From assembly GCA_050180015.1 (NCBI GenBank), contig JBFXEO010000030.1:1-18919 (forward strand): DNA of 18,919 nt, in the 5' to 3' direction. The DNA is from JBFXEO01 sp050180015. Its GTDB lineage: Bacteria > Bacteroidota > Bacteroidia > Bacteroidales > Tenuifilaceae. Made by a program: the position numbers and the translations under genes. The notes under the pieces were generated by a model, which was not told where the DNA came from, ran no database searches, and saw only the letters and a list, made by a program, of their open reading frames with translations. Shown piece by piece: positions 14,240-18,919 of the stretch; position 1 is the first letter of the stretch, and each line of letters begins with the position of its first letter.

Positions 14240-15625
14240 TTACTTTACGAAGATATGGAATTCCCAGGGTTCCATCGAAATTTCCTGTCCTGCTTCAAAA
14301 CTTTTTTGTTCATTCTTACAGTAATCGGTATAACTTCCAACATAAACATCCCCGTCTAACCGGGCAGCTTGCTTAACGGAGGATAGGTTGAATATGCAGA
14401 AAAGTTTTTGGTTTTCGTTTTCGCGGGTAAATGCGAAAATACTGCTATCGGCATTTGATTTTATACGGAACAAATCTGCGCCCTTTTCCCCGGCGGCTAA
14501 AACAGCATATCTGTTCTTGAGCAATGTGAGTTTCTTATAGAAATCTGTAAAATTTTGAGGATCGTTCCAGTTAACCGTATCCTTGTCGAAGAAACGCAAT
14601 CTTTTATTTAAGCCAACCTCCTGCCCGGTGTAAATAAGAGGCATTCCGTCCACAATAAAAGTGAAAGCGGCAAAAGTTTTTGCGGCATCGCCCATTCTCT
14701 CCAATTCGCTACCATTCCATGAGTTTTCATCGTGGTTGGTAACGAAATTCATTTTTAGGGCATTTTTAGGGTAAGTGGCAGCCTTTTTGAGCAAATACTG
14801 CTCTAAATCATCAACAGACTTTTTGCCCTGCGCAATGGTATTCATAATGTGATGGAGCTCCCAGTCGTAATCAGCGTCAAATGCAAACTTCTGGAGCTCA
14901 GGCTTATCTGCTTCTGCAAGCATGAAAACAGGTTTAATTTTATTTAACTCCGCCCTTGCTGCATCCCAAAAATCCGTTGGTACTTCGGCTGCAACATCAC
15001 AACGAAAACCATCAAGGTTGATATCCTTCACCCAGTATTTTAGCATGTTAATCATGTACTCTCTGAGTTCAGACTTGGAATAATCCAGCTTGGCAACATC
15101 GGTCCAGTCGAATGGTGATACCACACTACCCGAAGAATCACGGACATACCAGTCGGGATGTTCATTTATCAGTACGGCATCGTGCGACGTGTGGTTTGCA
15201 ACAATGTCGATTATCACTTTCATTCCCAGCTCGTGTGCTTTACTAACAACCGATTTAAAATCATCAATAGTTCCAAATTCTGGGTTTATTCCGTAGTAAT
15301 CCTTTACAGAGTAATAGCTGCCAAGCGAACCTTTACGGTTCAATTCTCCAATTGGATGGATAGGCATAAACCAAAGTATTCCCACGCCCAACTCTTTTAA
15401 CCTGGGCAAATGAGCCTCAAAGGCTTTAAATGTCCCTTCCGGCGTATATTGCCTAACATTAACCTCGTACAGAGTTGCACTATACGACCAATCGGGATGT
15501 TCAACCTTAAATGGTTCTGCTTCCTTTACGGGTTGTCGGTTACACGATGCCGTCAGGAGCATTGTGGCTAGCATAAAAGCCACAATTAAACTTTTGAATC
15601 GTAAAAAGGATACTCTTTTCATCAT
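14240..15625 (-). CDS. lipoprotein alpha-amylase, GH13
   Basis: 461 residues. Residues 1-28 are a lipoprotein signal peptide (lipobox LTASC, Cys28), so the enzyme is attached to a membrane outside the cytoplasm. The GH13 barrel blocks are complete: DIVANH at 140-145, GFRCD with nucleophile Asp210, LAEAD with acid/base Glu238, and TNHDEN with Asp299. It hydrolyses alpha-glucan links. No starch-binding module or sus-type transporter genes are nearby, and the sequence after Cys28 lacks the acidic surface-export signal at the usual place, so inner-face (periplasmic) location is as likely as the cell surface. It is alone, ends at a strong terminator and is divergent from the phosphofructokinase gene. 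Confidence 0.92.
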   Translation of the reverse strand: MMKRVSFLRFKSLIVAFMLATMLLTASCNRQPVKEAEPFKVEHPDWSYSATLYEVNVRQYTPEGTFKAFEAHLPRLKELGVGILWFMPIHPIGELNRKGSLGSYYSVKDYYGINPEFGTIDDFKSVVSKAHELGMKVIIDIVANHTSHDAVLINEHPDWYVRDSSGSVVSPFDWTDVAKLDYSKSELREYMINMLKYWVKDINLDGFRCDVAAEVPTDFWDAARAELNKIKPVFMLAEADKPELQKFAFDADYDWELHHIMNTIAQGKKSVDDLEQYLLKKAATYPKNALKMNFVTNHDENSWNGSELERMGDAAKTFAAFTFIVDGMPLIYTGQEVGLNKRLRFFDKDTVNWNDPQNFTDFYKKLTLLKNRYAVLAAGEKGADLFRIKSNADSSIFAFTRENENQKLFCIFNLSSVKQAARLDGDVYVGSYTDYCKNEQKSFEAGQEISMEPWEFHIFVK

Positions 15626-15650
15626 TACAAATTGGTTTAGTTATAAATCA

Positions 15651-15665
15651 ATGTTAATTTAACAT
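15651..15665. promoter_or_regulatory. perfect palindrome upstream of the amylase gene
   Basis: ATGTTAA, T, TTAACAT. Its position 26 nt before the amylase ATG suits an operator, but AT-rich palindromes of this size also arise by chance. Confidence 0.3.
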
Positions 15666-15822
15666 AAAATTTTCAGGTTAACCAAAAATGGCCTTATACA
15701 GCATATCAGCTTTCACTCGTTTGCGAAATACTAGCAGCAGTATTTTCAAGGCTTTAATCATCGTTAGCTAATATAGCATTGATTTTTTTTATATTTTTGT
15801 GATGTTGGAAAAATTTGTCCCG

Positions 15823-15855
15823 TAATCAATCTATTAGTATTTACCGTATTGATTA
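15823..15855. promoter_or_regulatory. inverted repeat upstream of pfkA
   Basis: TAATCAAT and ATTGATTA, perfect 8-bp arms separated by 17 nt, about 95 nt before the pfkA start. It could be a regulator site or a leader hairpin. Confidence 0.3.
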
Positions 15856-15949
15856 GCAGGTAGATAAAATGACGAATGCACAATTTTGGGATATATTGGA
15901 TATAAACTGTCACACTTTACTAACAGTAATAAATTAAAATGTTATTCGA

Positions 15950-17044
15950 ATGAAAAGAGTATTAGTTGCTACCGGTGGAGGCGATTGTCCTGGTTTAAAT
16001 GCAGTAATCAGGGCAATAGTAAAACGGGCCTCTCAGGAGCCAGATTGGGAGGTTATAGGAAGCATTCAATCATTTGATGGAATACTCCGTGAACCAACTG
16101 AGATTAGGGTTTTAGATGAAAAGGCAGTTGCAGGAATTCATGTACAGGGTGGAACCATTATTGGAACCACCAACAAAGGAGGCCCCTTTGCATGGCCATT
16201 TAAAAATAAAGACGGATCATGGGGAGCCGTTGACAGGTCTGACGAAATGATTCGCAAGTTACAATATCTTGGAATTGATGCTGTGATTAGTATTGGTGGT
16301 GATGGTTCACAAAAAATATCGCAACAACTTTTCGAAAAAGGATTAAATATTATAGGTGTACCCAAAACAATAGATAACGATCTTTCCGCTACCGACTTTA
16401 CCTTCGGTTTTCAAACCGCCGTGCAAATTGCAACCGATGCGGTGGACAAGCTGGTAACAACCGCATCGAGCCACAACCGCGTGCTTATCCTGGAGGTAAT
16501 GGGACGGTACGCCGGATGGATTGCCCTTCATGCAGCAATTGCCGGTGGTGCTGAGGTTTGCCTCATACCCGAAGTTCCTTACGATATAAATAAGGTGGCC
16601 GATAAACTTAAAAGTCGTTACGATAAAGGTAAAGGACATGCAATTGTGGTTGTGGCAGAGGGAGCAACCCCTCTTGGCGGTTCGCTCACCTCAGAGCAAA
16701 GCGATGAGGTTGGCTACCATAACCTCCGGTTGGGGGGGATTGCCCATAAGTTAACCAGCGATTTAAAAAAGATAGGCTTTGATGCCGATATCCGGGAAAC
16801 CGTTTTGGGCCATTTACAACGTGGAGGGATTCCCGTTGCATACGACAGGGTGCTGGCCACGCAATTTGGCGTAAAATCCTTCGAAATGGTACTCGAAGGA
16901 AAATTTGGCGAAATGGTTGCCTACCGCCACCCCGATATTATATCTGTACCGTTGATTGATGCCATAAATAGACCAAACTTTGTTGATCCTGACTGCGACT
17001 TGATTAATACCGCCAGGGGAGTTGGAATAAGTTTCGGCGATTAA
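15950..17044 (+). CDS. pfkA: 6-phosphofructokinase with mixed ATP/PPi-type signature
   Basis: 364 residues, phosphofructokinase family A. It phosphorylates fructose 6-phosphate in glycolysis. Motifs in order: TGGGDCPGLNAVIRA at 8-22 (phosphoryl donor loop), IGGDGS at 115-120, VPKTIDND at 137-144 (catalytic Asp142), EVMGRYAGW, VVAEGA and LGHLQRGG (fructose phosphate site). The residue equivalent to E. coli Gly104 is Gly119, which favours ATP, while the position of Gly124 is Lys139, as in PPi-dependent enzymes. Such G/K enzymes form a known intermediate group and are mostly ATP-dependent, so the donor should be treated as open. ATG start as given; a strong terminator follows. Confidence 0.93.
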   Translation: MKRVLVATGGGDCPGLNAVIRAIVKRASQEPDWEVIGSIQSFDGILREPTEIRVLDEKAVAGIHVQGGTIIGTTNKGGPFAWPFKNKDGSWGAVDRSDEMIRKLQYLGIDAVISIGGDGSQKISQQLFEKGLNIIGVPKTIDNDLSATDFTFGFQTAVQIATDAVDKLVTTASSHNRVLILEVMGRYAGWIALHAAIAGGAEVCLIPEVPYDINKVADKLKSRYDKGKGHAIVVVAEGATPLGGSLTSEQSDEVGYHNLRLGGIAHKLTSDLKKIGFDADIRETVLGHLQRGGIPVAYDRVLATQFGVKSFEMVLEGKFGEMVAYRHPDIISVPLIDAINRPNFVDPDCDLINTARGVGISFGD

Positions 17045-17046
17045 AT

Positions 17047-17080
17047 AAAAAGGGGAGTGAAAACTTCCCTTTTTTATTTT
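17047..17080. terminator. bidirectional intrinsic terminator between pfkA and the SiaC-like genes
   Basis: AAGGGGAGT, GAAA tetraloop, ACTTCCCTT (9-bp stem with one G-T pair) followed by TTTTTATTTT. The A run on the other side gives a T tract for the minus strand too, so it can end both pfkA and the convergent SiaC-like operon. Confidence 0.85.
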
Positions 17081-17088
17081 AGTGTTTT

Positions 17089-17502
17089 TTATATTGGATC
17101 GGTGCAGACGTTACAGGTAAACGGTATCTTAATACCGGAGTATTCCATCAACTCATAGCCTGCTTCCCGCATATCCTCGTCCTCGCACTCGTACTGCCAC
17201 TCAAGATTTACCTGAATGCCAATATCAACAAACTCATTCATCTTTTGGAGAAATGTAATTAGGTATTTGTACGAAGCGGAGTTGATATATTTGAAAAACA
17301 AACGAAGCTTAATGGGTTGAACACTCCCAATGCCAGATACTTTTAATTCATTTAGGTAGTCATCGAGCCACTTAATTACAGGATCAAAAAATGTTGAGAT
17401 ATTCTCAGGATGGCTTATCCCAACAATTGAAAAATTTCCACTTTGCGGTTCAAACTTAACTTCAGGTGAATCTTTCGTCGATTGTACGTATAGTTTTTTC
17501 AT
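17089..17502 (-). CDS. SiaC-like (DUF1987) protein, diverged third copy
   Basis: 137 residues, the last of three tandem DUF1987 genes. It keeps the overall pattern (PEVKFEPQSGNFSIVGIS, PENISTFFDPVIKWLDDYL, acidic patch EDEDMREAGYELMEY) but is the most diverged. Where the other two copies have FNT-A-[ST]-SK with the phosphorylatable Thr68, it has INSASYK, with Ser75 as the only possible acceptor. The C-terminus differs as well and ends with two cysteines (FTCNVCTDPI). It lies 37 nt after the second copy. It may have become a non-switching binding partner or may be a Ser-regulated form (inference). Confidence 0.82.
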   Translation of the reverse strand: MKKLYVQSTKDSPEVKFEPQSGNFSIVGISHPENISTFFDPVIKWLDDYLNELKVSGIGSVQPIKLRLFFKYINSASYKYLITFLQKMNEFVDIGIQVNLEWQYECEDEDMREAGYELMEYSGIKIPFTCNVCTDPI

Positions 17503-17539
17503 TGCTCTACCTTTAAAGGGATTAACTGCATTAAAGTAA

Positions 17540-17923
17540 CTAATCGATGGGTTTCGAAATCATTTCAAAAGGTATATTCAATAGCTCTGCAAATTCTTCG
17601 CCCGCCTCTTCCATCTCTGCATCAAGTTGAGGGTACTTCCAGGTAATTAGCACTTCATTCCCATTTTTATAAAGATCCTTTACCTTGTTAAGCATAATCA
17701 AAAGCATCTTGGAGGTGGCCGTGTTAAAATAATCAAAGTCCAATACCAGGTGGGTGTATGGATTTGGGCTTTGCAGGTACATATCCCACCACTGAACCAA
17801 AGGTATATAGTAAGCTTTAACATCCTCTGGCAGCGATCTTCCCTGAATTATAAAAACACCCTTAGCCTTGTCGAATTCAACAAAGGGTGTAATGGTTCCT
17901 GCTTCAACGAATAGTCTATCCAT
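17540..17923 (-). CDS. SiaC-like (DUF1987) regulatory phosphoprotein, second copy
   Basis: 127 residues, one SiaC-type STAS-like domain. SLPEDVKAYYIPLVQWW (30-46) and DYFNTATSKMLLIML (64-78) are the family motifs, with Thr68 at the same residue number as the phosphorylated Thr68 of Pseudomonas aeruginosa SiaC. In that species the SiaB kinase and the SiaA phosphatase set the phosphorylation state, and unphosphorylated SiaC activates the diguanylate cyclase SiaD. No siaA, siaB or siaD gene is in the window. It starts 6 nt after the first copy. Confidence 0.88.
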   Translation of the reverse strand: MDRLFVEAGTITPFVEFDKAKGVFIIQGRSLPEDVKAYYIPLVQWWDMYLQSPNPYTHLVLDFDYFNTATSKMLLIMLNKVKDLYKNGNEVLITWKYPQLDAEMEEAGEEFAELLNIPFEMISKPID

Positions 17924-17929
17924 AAAAGC

Positions 17930-18322
17930 TTACTTTGATGCCACTGGTTGAAAACTAATCATCCTAAAGGGCATTTCAAGCATGTCGGCATAATCTGCAC
18001 CAGCATCAAGCATATCCTCATCATCCTCCTGGTAGTACCACTCAATGGCCACGCTTTTCCCCATTTCGTGCATTTGGTTGAGAAACTCAAAAAGCTCAAG
18101 GAGCATTTTAGATGAGGCCGTATTAAAATAATCCATTTTAACCTTAAAGGTGGTTACTGGATTGGGGGATTCCCCATATTCTCTCATCCATTTAAGCAAT
18201 GGATTGTAGAATTCTTTAACATCTTCAGGTAAGGATTTCCCCGATATTTCGAATATATTATTGCCAGAGTCAAAAATCACACTTGGGGTTTCCGCCGTTC
18301 CTCTTATATTTAATGCATCCAT
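17930..18322 (-). CDS. SiaC-like (DUF1987) regulatory phosphoprotein, first copy
   Basis: 130 residues and first gene of the three-gene operon. SLPEDVKEFYNPLLKWM (30-46) and DYFNTASSKMLLELF (64-78) with Thr68 identify the family, and an acidic stretch (EDDEDMLDAGADYADML) follows. The phosphoacceptor number equals that of SiaC, so phosphorylation control by a SiaB-type kinase is likely, although the partner is unknown here. Because Bacteroidetes rarely use cyclic-di-GMP, the target is probably not a SiaD-type enzyme (inference). A good promoter lies about 50 nt upstream. Confidence 0.88.
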   Translation of the reverse strand: MDALNIRGTAETPSVIFDSGNNIFEISGKSLPEDVKEFYNPLLKWMREYGESPNPVTTFKVKMDYFNTASSKMLLELFEFLNQMHEMGKSVAIEWYYQEDDEDMLDAGADYADMLEMPFRMISFQPVASK

Positions 18323-18372
18323 ATCATATTAAATTATACCTTAAATTAACACCAACACGTAGTTCATATTAA

Positions 18373-18401
18373 CAAATATAATAATAAACATTCAATTTCA
18401 A
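18373..18401 (-). promoter_or_regulatory. promoter of the SiaC-like operon
   Basis: On the minus strand TTG (18401-18399), an 18-bp spacer and TATATTTG (18380-18373) match the Bacteroidetes promoter. Transcription would start about 45 nt before the ATG at 18322. Confidence 0.55.
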
Positions 18402-18524
18402 TCAACCTGATCTCAAATTACATGGAAAAAATGTAACCTTTTATCAAACAAGATTAGTAACCAGCTGCGGGTAGGATAGAATAAAATGGTCTGAAATAGT
18501 AAATTATACCTGAGCACCAGCATC

Positions 18525-18919
18525 CTATTTCGATACCAGTAATTTTTGTGGAGTGTCAACATCCAAATCGGCATAGTATTCGAACCTGTCGATGAGTTCA
18601 CCTAGTATGAATGGCATTACTATGATCAACCTGTATTTTGATTCCAAAATGATTCCGGCAAGAGGAATAATGATGCCTACAAAAAATCTGACAAAACTTA
18701 CCGTAAAACTTTTAAAGGTTACCTGTTTCCCGCTATGCCTATAAATGTACAGTATTGCCTTCAATGTTAAGAGAACCAACGGAACCCGGCTATGGTCGGC
18801 CAAGATGAATCCGAATGAAATTGCTGTAAGCAACGTGTTGGCGCTATGAAAAGGAGTTACATACTTTTTTGTGGCAACGGAATATACGTATTCAACCGAG
18901 ATCAACAGTAAAACACCAA
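18525..18919 (-). CDS. DmsC-like membrane anchor subunit, C-terminal part
   Basis: The frame is open to the right edge, so the start lies outside; a TTG at 18905 is not a real start. At least three hydrophobic segments are visible (LLTAISFGFILA, SFVRFFVGIIIPLAGIIL, RLIIVMPFILGELIDRF). The end GELIDRFEYYADLDVDTP recalls the C-terminus of DMSO-reductase anchor subunits (DmsC), which hold molybdopterin oxidoreductases at the membrane and pass quinol electrons to them. The catalytic and iron-sulfur subunits would be upstream, outside the window. An NrfD-like or other polytopic protein remains possible. Confidence 0.5.
   Translation of the reverse strand, partial: GVLLLISVEYVYSVATKKYVTPFHSANTLLTAISFGFILADHSRVPLVLLTLKAILYIYRHSGKQVTFKSFTVSFVRFFVGIIIPLAGIILESKYRLIIVMPFILGELIDRFEYYADLDVDTPQKLLVSK

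Larger units (their letters stand above)
15626..15949. other. intergenic region between the divergent amylase and phosphofructokinase genes
   Basis: About 325 bases without a gene. It holds two separate dyads: ATGTTAATTTAACAT (15651-15665), a perfect 7-bp palindrome with one central base, 26 nt before the amylase start; and TAATCAAT (15823-15830) with ATTGATTA (15848-15855) before pfkA. A consensus -7 box, TATTTTTG (15792-15799), points to pfkA and would give a leader of about 145 nt containing the second dyad; no matching TTG element is seen. Confidence 0.5.

Noticed and set aside
18418..18436. Small hairpin TTACAT...ATGTAA as a terminator of the DmsC-like gene
   Set aside because: Only a 6-bp AT-rich stem without a T tract; likely chance in AT-rich spacer.
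18413..18601. 62-codon minus-strand frame before the DmsC-like gene end
   Set aside because: It overlaps the DmsC-like frame in another phase and has no domain or start signal.

Overview
The window looks like the chromosome of an anaerobic or microaerobic member of the Bacteroidetes, most likely order Bacteroidales. The evidence is the Bat (Bacteroides aerotolerance) operon, Bacteroidetes-type promoter boxes (TTG, about 16-23 bp, then TAnnTTTG), a DUF4301 protein, a flavodiiron protein and tandem DUF1987/SiaC-like genes. No rRNA, tRNA, CRISPR array or phage genes were seen.

Region 1 (1-6017, minus strand) is a tightly packed operon read from right to left: moxR AAA+ ATPase, a small exported protein of unknown function, a DUF58 protein, a BatD/DUF4381-like membrane protein, batA, batB and batC (cut by the left edge). 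Several joints are ATGA overlaps or 1-nt gaps. Region 2 (6380-8175, plus) has truA and a lipoprotein metallophosphoesterase. Region 3 (8313-11112, minus) is a run of a DUF4301 nucleotidyltransferase-like protein, an acyl-ACP thioesterase and a FlK-type hotdog thioesterase, probably co-transcribed.

Region 4 (11227-12890) is the most unusual part. A small cupin gene is followed by an FkbM-type methyltransferase pseudogene that lacks its N-terminal half and is split by a 917-bp insertion (about 11824-12740) flanked by the 7-bp direct repeat TACAACT. Removing the insertion rejoins the methyltransferase frame exactly. The insert, oriented on the minus strand, looks like a lone integron-type gene cassette. 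It has its own promoter, a GNAT-like gene broken by two frame changes, an intact 56-residue partner gene 2 nt downstream, and an attC-like imperfect palindrome starting about 20 nt after that gene. The outer 9-bp core of the palindrome (GGCTACAAC / GTTGTAGCC) becomes complete only if the two insert ends are joined in a circle. I read this as a decayed toxin-antitoxin-like cassette integrated at a non-attI site.

Region 5 (12898-17044) is central metabolism and oxygen defence: a flavodiiron protein, a lipoprotein GH13 alpha-amylase with a strong terminator, and a divergently transcribed phosphofructokinase with a mixed ATP/PPi-type signature. Region 6 (17089-18322, minus) is three tandem SiaC-like (DUF1987) phosphoprotein genes, the last one diverged at the phosphosite. 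The right edge holds the C-terminal part of a DmsC-like membrane anchor.

The Bat operon and the flavodiiron protein both fit life with occasional oxygen exposure. The amylase and phosphofructokinase fit use of alpha-glucans through glycolysis. Protein family names come from motif recognition only; no database search was run.
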